Assembly: GCF_001686985.1 (NCBI RefSeq)
Contig: NZ_CP015322.1
Coordinates: forward strand, 310,001-374,000
Reading direction: 5' to 3'
Length of the DNA stretch: 64,000 nucleotides
Source of the DNA: Mesorhizobium amorphae CCNWGS0123
Lineage (GTDB): Bacteria > Pseudomonadota > Alphaproteobacteria > Rhizobiales > Rhizobiaceae
Part shown: positions 54,394-63,414 of the stretch, in pieces
Position numbering within the stretch: position 1 is the first letter of the stretch
How the letters are laid out: the number at the start of each line of letters is the position of its first letter
Notes under the pieces: generated by a model
The model's database searches: none
What the model was told of the DNA's origin: nothing
The model's input: the letters and a program-made list of their open reading frames with translations, nothing else
Position numbers and translations under genes: made by a program

Positions 54394-55332
54394 TCAGAGC
54401 TTTTCCCGGGTTCGCGGATCGAGGAATGCGTTGACAAGATCCGAGAGCGTCGTAGCGGAAACAATGAGGAACGTGGTGACGAGCACGACGCCCATCACGA
54501 TCGGATAGTTGCGCGTGTTGACCGCGTTCACAATTAACGCGCCGATGCCAGGTCTCGCAAAGACCACCTCGATAAAGACAGCGGACGAAAGCAGCCACGC
54601 GATGCCCACTCCAAGTATGGTCACGGTCGGCAGGATCGCGAGCGGCAGCGCGTAGCGCGCAACGATGCGCCATTCCGAGATCCCAAAGGAGCGAGCCATC
54701 CGTATGTGGTTTTCCCCCAGGATCTCAAGCATCGACGCGCGCACCAGTCGGGAGATGTAGCCGACCCAGCCAATCCCTATGGCGAAAGCTGGAAGAATGA
54801 GATAGGTAAGCCCATCCCAGAATCCATTGCCGGCTCCGACCGCTGGCAACCAGCGCAGAGTTACGGCAAAAATCAGCAGCGCATAGACTGCCATTACGAA
54901 GGACGGAATGGCGATGGTGGCGACCGACAGGACGCCGGTTACCTGGTCGATCACGGAGTTACGCCTTATCGCCGAGTAGCAGCCGAGCGGCACGGCTATC
55001 ACGACTGCCCATAAGATCGACACCAAAATTAATTCGATCGTATATGGCAATTGCTCAAAGACGATTTCGGCAACAGGTCTCTGGCTGAACACATCAAAAC
55101 CGAGATCGCCATGGAGCAATCCACCGAAGAAGGTAGCGATTTGCGCGACGAACGGCTTGTCCAGCCCCATCTGCTCATGGAGCTGCGCCTTCATTTCGGG
55201 AGTCGCCCGCGGGCCGAGCAGAACCGCTGCAGGATCGCCGGGCACTGCTCTGATCATCAGGAACAGTAGCGTCACCGCGATCACAATAATTGTGATCGCG
55301 AGGACGAGCCGTTTGAGCAGATAGAGCCACAT
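54394..55332 (-). CDS. dppB: Peptide ABC transporter permease DppB-type
   Basis: This 312-residue permease starts with LYLLKRLVLAITIIVIAVTL. It has about six membrane segments, AVPGDPAAVLLGPRAT and the EAA loop region ENHIRMARSFGISEWRIVAR. It forms the channel with DppC. It starts 22 bases after the binding-protein gene ends. Confidence 0.9.
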   Translation of the reverse strand: MWLYLLKRLVLAITIIVIAVTLLFLMIRAVPGDPAAVLLGPRATPEMKAQLHEQMGLDKPFVAQIATFFGGLLHGDLGFDVFSQRPVAEIVFEQLPYTIELILVSILWAVVIAVPLGCYSAIRRNSVIDQVTGVLSVATIAIPSFVMAVYALLIFAVTLRWLPAVGAGNGFWDGLTYLILPAFAIGIGWVGYISRLVRASMLEILGENHIRMARSFGISEWRIVARYALPLAILPTVTILGVGIAWLLSSAVFIEVVFARPGIGALIVNAVNTRNYPIVMGVVLVTTFLIVSATTLSDLVNAFLDPRTREKL

Positions 55333-55354
55333 TTCTTCCGGTCCGCCTACTTGA

Positions 55355-56947
55355 TCACGTCGAGACCGGCTTGAAATCGAGGTAAAGCGGGATGCCGTCC
55401 GGACGGGTTGCGGCCTCTTCTATCTTGGTGGTCCGATACATGAGCGGCCAGCTCACATTAGATAGGAAGCGATAGGCGCCGGACTCCTCCATCAGGTCCT
55501 GCATCTCGTAATAGATCTTGGCGCGCTCGCCGGGGTCGCTGACCGTGAACCCTTTCTCGCTGAGCTCGTCGAAACGCTGACTGCGGAAGCGCTCCCAATT
55601 CCACACGCCAACTTGTTCTTGCTTGGCCCACCACGTCGCGGTGTGCGGGTCCGCCTGCGAGTAGAATTGTTGGACGTAGAGTTGCAAGGCCTTCCATCGC
55701 TCGCCCTCAGACTCCATGCCGGTCGTCCAAAACGAGCCGGAATCTTGGAGATTGATCTCAACCGTGATGCCGATTTGCGAGAGCTGCGCCTGGACTGTCT
55801 CGGCTATCGTTTTAAAAGTGCTTGTGTTCAGGCAATCGATGCTCAAGGTGAGATCGCTAACACCGGCCTTTTCCAGGAACTCCTTGGCCTTCGCCAGATC
55901 CCCTTCCGGCGGGACGAGCGCTTTCTCGCGGTGCCCGATAAGGCCCGGAGCAACGGCGCCAGTGGCAACGACGGCCTGACCACCATAGGCGGCGTCCAGA
56001 ATCTGCGGCACATTGATCGCCCATTGGATCGCCTTACGGACGTTGATGTCCTTGAGCTTTGGGTGATCCACATTCATGCCGAGCCAATTATAGTAGAGCG
56101 AGGGAAAATTCTCGATCTTGGTGTCGGCGGGCGGGGCGACCTTTAAGGTCGCAAGAGAATCTGAACTAATTGTAGTGATGTCAACGTCGCCCGCGCGATA
56201 GGCGCGCTCCGCTGCCTTGACGTCATCTATCAGCAGGAGACGGATTTCGTCAAAGCCCGGCTTGGGGCCTGACCACTCAGCATTACGGGTCATGAGCAGA
56301 AATTGGCCGGGCTTAAAGTCGGCGATTACATATGGGCCGGAGAATGCGGGCGGCTTCAAGCCGAAGTCACCACCGTCCTTGGTTGCCTTCATCACCGCGT
56401 CTTCAGAAACGATATGGCCAACCCCATAGGGGAGCACGACGTTCCAGAGGGGCACGTATGGCGTCTTCAGAACGATCACGCCAGTAAGATCATCCTCTAT
56501 CTCAACACGGTCGAGCGGGCCCCAATCGCCTTTTACCGGCGAATTATGCTTGATGACGCGCTCGAAAGAGAATTTGACGTCTCTGGCAGTCAGCTCGCCG
56601 TGACCGCCAGTGAACTTGATGCCCTTCTTAAGGCGGAAGCGGACATGGGTCGGATCGACCTGCTCGATCTTTTCTGCCGCCTCGAGCTCCCAGCCCCATT
56701 CTGAGCCCGGCTTGTAGCGCGTGAGCTTCGAGTAAATGCAGCTCATCACATCCGTGTCGCCTTGGCCGACGTAGAAGCCAGGATCGAGCTTGACGATGTC
56801 GCCACTAGAACGCGCCACGAGCACCTTGCCTTCGGCCGCCCAGATGGCTTGCGACAACGGCATGCCGCCTGCGACGACTCCCCCGCCAAGCACAGCGCCG
56901 GTCTTGAGAAAGGACCGGCGGCTCATATTGCCTATGGCATGCTTCAT
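55355..56947 (-). CDS. dppA: Peptide ABC transporter substrate-binding protein (DppA/SBP_bac_5), Tat-exported
   Basis: This 530-residue periplasmic binding protein has a twin-arginine signal (MSRRSFLKTGAVLGGGVVAG, residues 8-27), so it is probably folded in the cytoplasm before export. The SBP_bac_5 core includes WELEAAEKIEQVDPTHVRFR, DVKFSFERVI and NVRKAIQWAINVPQILDAAY. It is the first gene of a five-gene operon. Ligands of this family range from di- and oligopeptides to opines and betaine-like molecules; with a proline-preferring hydrolase upstream, a small peptide or amide is plausible. Confidence 0.9.
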   Translation of the reverse strand: MKHAIGNMSRRSFLKTGAVLGGGVVAGGMPLSQAIWAAEGKVLVARSSGDIVKLDPGFYVGQGDTDVMSCIYSKLTRYKPGSEWGWELEAAEKIEQVDPTHVRFRLKKGIKFTGGHGELTARDVKFSFERVIKHNSPVKGDWGPLDRVEIEDDLTGVIVLKTPYVPLWNVVLPYGVGHIVSEDAVMKATKDGGDFGLKPPAFSGPYVIADFKPGQFLLMTRNAEWSGPKPGFDEIRLLLIDDVKAAERAYRAGDVDITTISSDSLATLKVAPPADTKIENFPSLYYNWLGMNVDHPKLKDINVRKAIQWAINVPQILDAAYGGQAVVATGAVAPGLIGHREKALVPPEGDLAKAKEFLEKAGVSDLTLSIDCLNTSTFKTIAETVQAQLSQIGITVEINLQDSGSFWTTGMESEGERWKALQLYVQQFYSQADPHTATWWAKQEQVGVWNWERFRSQRFDELSEKGFTVSDPGERAKIYYEMQDLMEESGAYRFLSNVSWPLMYRTTKIEEAATRPDGIPLYLDFKPVST

Positions 56948-57976
56948 GATCTGTTCCCTTTTTTAGTCGATATTCAGTCCCCGGGACGCTTACGTCAAAT
57001 TCAGTTTGTGTATTGAGGTCATCTGGGTTTGAGATAGCGTAAGGTCGGGCAATCTAGAAGGTCTGGCCATATCCAGGCACGGACAGGAAATCGAGGCCGA
57101 TGCCCTCCTCGAGTTCGAGTCAAAAGCCCAGACCAAAGGCTGCGGAAAACAGGATGGAGCTCGCTGGATATTGATTGAGGGAATAGTCGACGCCTTCTGG
57201 GCGATCCCTGACCGGCGTGTCCGGATCTGCAGCATCGTAAGAAGGAATGTCAAGCAGAGCGGCAGCAGCGCCGGAGCGAAGAACAGATCGCCACCCCGAC
57301 GCATCATTGCCCCACAGGACTGAGCCCAGCCAGTAGCCGCACAGAGAGAAGCGAGAGTCAGCAGGCCTCTGAGGGTCCGGATCGAGCTGCCCAAATCTGT
57401 GAGCAATACCTCATAGACATGATGCTCTGTGCCCGATAATCATCGCCACAGCTCTGCCGGCAGGAAGCGCCGGTGGTCGTGACCGCGATCGCACGCAAGA
57501 TGGCCGCCTTCTTGTGAGTCATCGCCGAAAGGTCGAACCCATCATAGCGACCTCGACCCAACTCCTGCACCGCGCCGGGGAGCGACGGCCATGGCGGAGA
57601 AACGCCCGTCGCTGGTATGTGGTCGAGCCAATGCGCAGCCGCCCGCGCTTTACACTGAGGACAGTCCCCGAGACGAAGACACGGAAGGTGGGTGTCCAAC
57701 CCGCCGGATGAGAGGCCGATGTACCGTTGTCCCTCAGTTCTACCCACGGCCCGTACAGTTTCAGGCGGTGCTGATCACGCCTTCTTGTGGCCACACGCAT
57801 GCTTGTTTGTTCCATTGCTCGGAGAAAAATTTTTGGTTTTCGACAGATACTGTTTGCAGATCGACGGGAAATGCGAGGAGCCAACCCGCAGCCATTTTGA
57901 ACGCAACTGAGAAGTGGAAAACGCAGAGATCGCTGTGCGCTTTACGACGTTGTCTCTGGTTCGCCATATTTCCAAT
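56948..57976. other. Intergenic region with gene debris
   Basis: About 1 kb lies between the dppA start and the S15-type hydrolase stop. A minus-strand reading near 57080-57290 (VRDRPEGVDYSLNQYPASSI, ending AFGLGF and a stop) looks like the tail of an outer-membrane receptor, but the match is weak. No full gene is present. The promoter of the dpp operon should lie near 56960-57000. Confidence 0.4.
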
Positions 57977-60001
57977 TTAGACGAGGTCACGAGGAATTTT
58001 CTCCGACCATGATTTGCAGAAGATGCGCTCGCCGTTTTCGAACGCGTCGAAATCAACGTGAAGGTGGTAATGCGACTTGGTCGCGGTCAACACAGTTCGC
58101 GCCTGCACCGCCGTCTGCCAGGCACCTCGACCGCGATCGAACCGTTCATAGACCTCTGTGCGGACTGTCGAGGGATCATTTCCGGCAATCGAATAGATCA
58201 TATGCTTCTCGTGCCCAACAACCGTGCCGATGGGATCGAGACGCACTAAGCCACCGTCCGTCTTGACCGTGAGGCTGACCTGGTTCGACACCAGATCGGT
58301 CCGAATGTACCGCTCGATACTTCCCGGTTTCAGCGTCGTGGTCGCCATTGGCGCAGAAGCCTCCGGTGCGTCGAAAGCCCGTAAGTCGAGGTCACCCGGT
58401 TGCTGCATTCTGATCGGTAGCTGCACCTCGCTGGCATCAGCCTGTACCGTCAATATGGCGCGCTCGGGTGCGGGAAGTGCGATCGGCCAATAAGTCGTTG
58501 AAATAGACAACCGAATCCGGTGACGTGGCGGAAAAGTATATCCGACTTCGTTCAGCGCAAGGCGAATGCGATACGACTTCCCAGCTTCCATTGGTTGCAA
58601 ATCTTCGTGTCCATCGCGGTGCGACAGATTCAGAAGCCCGTATGTGACCCGTGTGACCTCACCTGATGGTCTTACATCGGAAAGGCGTGCTGCGAGTATC
58701 GCCGTAGGCTTGTCGCAAGTGATCTCTATTTCAATGACAGGCGCACCCAAGATTGGCGTGGCTTCCGTCAAGAGTTCGCTGTCAAAAATCAACGAGCCGC
58801 CATCGTCCCAGCGCTGATCCAGCGGATGCTCCGGACCAACTCCACCGAGCCCATAGGGGCACCACTCGCCGGCCGCGATCCCGACCGTCGCGGGGGAGCT
58901 GATTTCAAGGGTAGCTTCAGGCAGTGGCAGCTGAGATAATCTGCCGAGGCCCATGCGGTAAATCCGTGGCGTCACGTGAGGCGACGGCCAGCGCGGGTCC
59001 CCGACCCAGTGCCCGGGCCGCTCATCGTAGTGGGCAGCGGGCGCAACCGTGTCGAGCATCCAGCTGCGCAACATTGGCTCCTGCATAACGCCGGTATCCT
59101 TGCCCTTCAACCAGTGGTCCCACCAGCGAAGGCACTCTTGCAGGAAACCGATGGCGGGACCGGGAACACCCCCATGAGGGTACTTGTGCCCCCAAGGTCC
59201 AATCAGCCCTTTACGTGGTGCATCCAGGTTTGAAAGGAGCCGAAATACCACGTTGGAATAGCCATCTCCCCAACCACCGACCGCGAAAACTGCGCAATTG
59301 ATTGCACTGTAATCCTCGCAGACTGAGCCATGCTTCCAGAAATCATCTCGGCGTTGATGAGCGAGCCAGTCAATCACAGTTGGCCGAGCATTTTCCAACC
59401 GCTTCATCCACATCGAATGCCAGCTCTCCTTGCCGACAATCTCGGGATCTGGAGACTGGGACATCATCGCCAAGCACGTCGTGCCCCAAGATACGTTGTC
59501 GTTGAGAACACACCCGCCCATGTAGTGCACATCATCGGCGTAGCGATCGTCGGTCGAGCAGTGGGTGATGATCGCCTTCAGGCCCTTGGGTCGACGAGCG
59601 GCGACTTGCAAGGCGCTGAACCCACCCCACGAGATGCCGATCATCCCCACATTGCCACTGCACCAGGGCTGTCGCGTTATCCATTCGATTGCGTCGACAG
59701 CGTCATCCTGTTCTTGCTTGACGTATTCATCCTCGAATAGGCCCTCGGAATCGCCAGTGCCCCGAATGTCTAGACGGATACACGCGTAGCCATACGAAGC
59801 GAAATAGGGATACATCATTTCGTTGCCCAGAACGGTGCCATCCCGTTTGCGGTAGGGGATGTAGTCCACAATGGCTGGAACCGGATCGGAAGCCGCATCC
59901 TTCGGCAACCAAATTTTAGCAGCTAGACGTGTTCCGTCGGCTAGCGGTATCCACACGTTCTCCATGAGCATAACGGGTCTCGGCCCCAGAGCAATTTTCA
60001 T
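57977..60001 (-). CDS. S15/CocE-type hydrolase (X-Pro peptidase or acyl esterase/amidase family)
   Basis: This 674-residue alpha/beta-hydrolase has the nucleophile Ser in MIGISWGGFSAL (about residue 124), acid Asp in VGGWGDGYSN and His in GPWGHKYPHG, followed by the C-terminal jelly-roll domain of X-Pro dipeptidyl peptidases and cocaine esterase (for example FPPRHRIRLSISTTYWPI). There is no signal peptide, so it acts in the cytoplasm. It is encoded upstream of the Dpp transporter on the same strand but 1 kb away. Together they may import and cleave proline-containing peptides or N-acyl compounds. The substrate is not fixed by sequence. Confidence 0.85.
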   Translation of the reverse strand: MKIALGPRPVMLMENVWIPLADGTRLAAKIWLPKDAASDPVPAIVDYIPYRKRDGTVLGNEMMYPYFASYGYACIRLDIRGTGDSEGLFEDEYVKQEQDDAVDAIEWITRQPWCSGNVGMIGISWGGFSALQVAARRPKGLKAIITHCSTDDRYADDVHYMGGCVLNDNVSWGTTCLAMMSQSPDPEIVGKESWHSMWMKRLENARPTVIDWLAHQRRDDFWKHGSVCEDYSAINCAVFAVGGWGDGYSNVVFRLLSNLDAPRKGLIGPWGHKYPHGGVPGPAIGFLQECLRWWDHWLKGKDTGVMQEPMLRSWMLDTVAPAAHYDERPGHWVGDPRWPSPHVTPRIYRMGLGRLSQLPLPEATLEISSPATVGIAAGEWCPYGLGGVGPEHPLDQRWDDGGSLIFDSELLTEATPILGAPVIEIEITCDKPTAILAARLSDVRPSGEVTRVTYGLLNLSHRDGHEDLQPMEAGKSYRIRLALNEVGYTFPPRHRIRLSISTTYWPIALPAPERAILTVQADASEVQLPIRMQQPGDLDLRAFDAPEASAPMATTTLKPGSIERYIRTDLVSNQVSLTVKTDGGLVRLDPIGTVVGHEKHMIYSIAGNDPSTVRTEVYERFDRGRGAWQTAVQARTVLTATKSHYHLHVDFDAFENGERIFCKSWSEKIPRDLV

Positions 60002-60087
60002 TGTTCACCACCGGGGTTTTCAGATTTCCACATTTTCCATTTCCTTTGGGTTCGGCGATTTCTCGTCCGGGGCCGAGCTGGCTCCGC

Positions 60088-60120
60088 TTTGGGGGTCGTT
60101 TGGGGGTCGTTTGGGGGTCG
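60088..60120. repeat. Three tandem copies of an 11-bp unit
   Basis: TTTGGGGGTCG is repeated three times in a row just upstream of the S15-type hydrolase gene. On the minus strand it reads CGACCCCCAAA. Repeat number could vary by slippage and might tune expression, or it may be neutral. Confidence 0.75.
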
Positions 60121-60425
60121 GCCGGTCGGCAGGATTCTCTGTGCGACTGCCCCAAGTCTCCAATCAATCCCGATCTTCGCAGCAGTCAAACACTGTTTCA
60201 AGATTGGACCCATCTGACAATTAGAGGGCGGATCGGCGTACCACGGACACTAATAAGAAATCGGGCGCACCTCGAAGTATGCGCCACGGCGATTCACCAT
60301 GTTCCTTAGGTCCTACGGACGGGGGTCCGTGGGCGGGCGTCCAGGGTTTCTCTCGGCTGAAGGGCCACCTCTAAAGCAGCGGGACGGGACTGGGCTTTCT
60401 GGGCCGGCGCCACTTTACAAGTTCA

Positions 60426-60660
60426 ATGAGAAAATTTCGTTCAACCTTCGGATCTTGGTTAATCAGCTCAAGGACTGTGGAGTGGCTGCCCGCCTATACG
60501 GCCGAAGTCGACTATGACAGCCGGGGCACTTGTAAGCTTGTTTCGGTCGTTCAAGGAAGTCTCGAGGTCACCGTCGGCGCTGAGACAATGACATTGCATG
60601 CAAGCGAAGCCGTGCGGTTCGTCACCGGTCAGCCTGTACCGTTTTTCAGTGGCCGTGCGC
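60426..60660 (+). pseudogene. Possible cupin-domain fragment
   Basis: The reading DYDSRGTCKLVSVVQGSLEV, TVGAETMTLHASEAVRFVTG and QPVPFFSG has the strand pattern of a small cupin, as in the ligand domain of some XRE or AraC regulators. No DNA-binding domain is in frame, and downstream sequence (such as MAERLIDLLVRPVEPRPRKG in another frame) suggests frameshifts. Likely a broken gene. Confidence 0.35.
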
Positions 60661-60959
60661 GAGCGCGGAGGATCCGAACCCGTCCGGTGCCGGATTGCCA
60701 TGAGCAACTGCCCAGACACAGCGCCCTCGTCGTAGCGCCCGTCCGCTTGAGCGATGGCCGAGCGGCTGATCGATCTGCTCGTCCGACCTGTCGAACCGCG
60801 CCCGCGAAAAGGAATTCGCGGCTCTGACCAATGACGAGGCAGGGCGGATCGAGGCGATCTATGCGCAAACCTTTGGTGCCGATCAAAGGTGTGATCATAT
60901 AAGGATTGATCGTTAGTCCGATGTTTTTGGCGGTCCCCCTAATCCCTACCTCGGGGGTG

Positions 60960-61165
60960 TGATGTTAACAAAACGCATCGCCGCCAAGTAGCCTTGGTAA
61001 AATGCCGTGCAGCAGCTTCAAATTCGCGCAGCGCACTTAGCTTAGAGTCTGTTTTGAAATTCACGGATAAGCGTTTCGGCGGATGAGATTGCCGCCCATT
61101 GCGACAAGGATCATGGCGTGAGAGACGTCGATGCGCTGCTCGTAGTCGCGCACGGGGCGGCGCCA
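60960..61165 (-). pseudogene. LysR fragment joined to an IS5-family transposase tail
   Basis: On the minus strand DYEQRIDVSHAMILVAMGGN and LIRRNAYP-stop (about 61150-61060) is the end of an IS5 transposase, finishing with the terminus GAGTCTGTTTTGAAATTCA at 61043-61062. Directly beyond it, LSALREFEAAARHFTKA is a LysR N-terminal scrap. The IS5 element thus landed in a LysR gene and both have since been cut away. Confidence 0.55.
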
Positions 61166-61399
61166 TCGAGTCATCCGAGGTGCGCGTGAAAGGCTTCGAC
61201 AGTATGTTGACCCGAACGCTCGTGGCAACACGCACTCGGCTGGTGCGGATCACCGTCTAGCTTTCCAACCGGATCCGAGGGATTATGAAAACGTTCGGCT
61301 TGCCCGTTTCCGCCGGTAAGGGAACTACATTCGAAAAGAATGTCCGGAGCCTTCTTATCGATCAGAGCGAGCTTGCTCCTGTCGTGCTACCGATGTAGG

Positions 61400-61861
61400 A
61401 AGCCTGGCGCAGCATTCGCATCCGTGCCGCCGAGCTTGGGCGCCAGCTTGTCGCAGATGCACGTCAAAGCCAAGCAAGCCGCATTCTCATGTCGATCCCC
61501 GGCATCCCGCCATTACCGCCACCTCTTTCGCCACTGCCATTGAAGATTCGGGCAACTTCAAGAAGTCCTGCTCAGTTGCCGCTTGGATCGGCCTGACAAC
61601 TCGCCGCTACCAATCGGGAGAAGTGGATTATGAGGGCCATATATCCCGACGCGGCGATCGACATTTGCGGGGACTTCTCTATGACTATGAGGCTGCGGCG
61701 GTCATCCTGATACGCAGCTCGATCGACAGCGGCCTGCGCACGTGGGGCCTCAAGCTGCGGGAGAGGGTCGGCTTCAAACGAGCTGCCGTGGCTGTGGCGC
61801 GCAAACTGGCGGTGATAATGTGGCGCCAGCATGAAATCTTGCGAATAGCGTTCAGGATCTG
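61400..61861 (+). pseudogene. IS110-family transposase C-terminal remnant
   Basis: Readings in several frames give AAELGRQLVADARQSQASRI, SIPGIPAITATSFATAI, CSVAAWIGLTTRRYQSGE and, in the last frame, GHISRRGDRHLRGLLYDYEA to VARKLAVIMWRQ. This is the Transposase_20 half of an IS1111/IS110 transposase with frameshifts. The catalytic half is absent. Confidence 0.65.
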
Positions 61862-62039
61862 AGCGCCTTAGACGTCCCTGCCGGGACGTGAGCCGAGCCA
61901 TTCCGCTGATGGGATTGCACCGCTGTCTCAACAAAGTGCGTCGTCCACATTGAAGGCTCGTCCGCGGAGCTCCATCATGCGGCGATTGACAACCATGCAC
62001 CCGGCAGCGTCGTCTCGACGCAATTACATGCTTGACGTC

Positions 62040-62400
62040 CCAGCGGCGATTAGTTTCCGTTGTGATCAAGCACGTTTTTCGACCCAGATGCGATCGGCTT
62101 TGACGAGCGCGTTGGCGGTGACGAGGAGCTTGCGCATCTATAGCGATTTTGGCTGGTTTGCCCGATGCAATGAGGTGCTGATACTTTTCCCTGAGGTCAG
62201 GGTTAAAGCGGGCAGCGACGAGAGCGGGCATGTAGAGTGCGCGTCTAACGTTGGCCCTTCCACCTTGGATGAAGCTTCTGCCTTTCCACTGCCCTGATTG
62301 GCGGGCGACGGGAGCGAGTCCTGCCAGCGATGCGGCCTGTTTGTTATCAAGTGATCCGTGGCGCGCTGATCAGCCCGGCCCATGTCGGAGAGCACGGCGA
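62040..62400 (-). pseudogene. Second IS110-family C-terminal remnant, opposite strand
   Basis: The minus strand reads QAASLAGLAPVARQSGQWKG, RSFIQGGRANVRRALYMPAL and VAARFNPDLREKYQHLIASG, a typical IS110 end, with a frame change near 62235. It lies tail to tail with the plus-strand remnant. Only the last third of the gene is present. Confidence 0.65.
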
Positions 62401-62601
62401 CCAATGCCGCCAACTACACCACGCCGCGGGGCACGATCCACCGCCCAGTAATCAAAACGGTTGCAACAGTATGGCGCGACAATCTGGGAGAGAAGCGCGC
62501 GACAATCAGGATGAGAATCTGGTGTCGCGGCGATGGCGATAATCGCGGCATGGATTGTCGCGCGCAAGAGGTTTGTCGATTTGATTGTCGCGGCGCGTCA
62601 A

Positions 62602-63414
62602 TCAGGAAGCGACGTTCGCGGGTGTCGCATATGACGGCGGCCTGCCTGGCCCCCGCTTTCGCTCGATGGCCTCGCGCCGCCGATAGCTCTCGACATTCAG
62701 CTCGAAGATTGTTGCATGATGGACGAGGCGATCCACCGCGGCGAGCGTCATGGCGGGATCGGGGAAGACCCTCCCCCATTCGCCGAAGGGCTGATTGGCG
62801 GTGATCAGCATGGAACGCCGCTCGTAGCGGGCGCTGATGAGTTCGAACAGCACGCTGGTTTCGGCCTGGTCCTTGGTGACATAGGCGAGGTCGTCGAGGA
62901 TCAGCAGGTGAAAGCGATCGAGCCGGTTGATGGCGGCTTCGAGGCCGAGTTCGCGGCGCGCGACCTGAAGCTTCTGGACGAGATCGGTGGTGCGGGTGAA
63001 CATGACCCGCCATCCGGTTTCGATAAGGGCGAGTCCGATGGCCGAGGCGAGATGGCTCTTTCCGCCGCCGGGCGGGCCGAACAGGAGCAGATTGGCGCCT
63101 TTCTCCAGCCAAGTGTCGCCGGCGGTGATGGCCATAACCTGGGCCTTGGAGATCATCGGAACGGCTTCGAACTCGAATGTGTCGAGGGTCTTGCCCGGCA
63201 GGAGGCGCGCCTCGGCGAGATGGCGTTCGATACGTCGCCGGTCGCGCTCGGCCAGTTCATGTTCAGTGATCGCAGCCAGGAAGCGAGCGGCCGGCCAACC
63301 TTCCTTGTCGGCCTGTTCGGCAAACTGCGGCCACATACCCTGGATGGCCGGTAAGCGTAGTTCGTTGAGGAGCAAGCTCAGTTTGGCTGAATCGACGGCG
63401 GGGTTCGTCTTCAT
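62602..63414 (-). CDS. istB: IS21-family helper ATPase IstB
   Basis: This 270-residue AAA+-type ATPase helps the IstA transposase choose targets. Walker A is LLLFGPPGGGKSHLASAIGL and Walker B HLLILDDLAYVT. Its ATG overlaps the istA stop by four bases (63411-63414), the normal IS21 arrangement. Below it, 62440-62590 has several TGTCGCG-type direct and inverted repeats that belong to the element's end. Confidence 0.92.
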   Translation of the reverse strand: MKTNPAVDSAKLSLLLNELRLPAIQGMWPQFAEQADKEGWPAARFLAAITEHELAERDRRRIERHLAEARLLPGKTLDTFEFEAVPMISKAQVMAITAGDTWLEKGANLLLFGPPGGGKSHLASAIGLALIETGWRVMFTRTTDLVQKLQVARRELGLEAAINRLDRFHLLILDDLAYVTKDQAETSVLFELISARYERRSMLITANQPFGEWGRVFPDPAMTLAAVDRLVHHATIFELNVESYRRREAIERKRGPGRPPSYATPANVAS

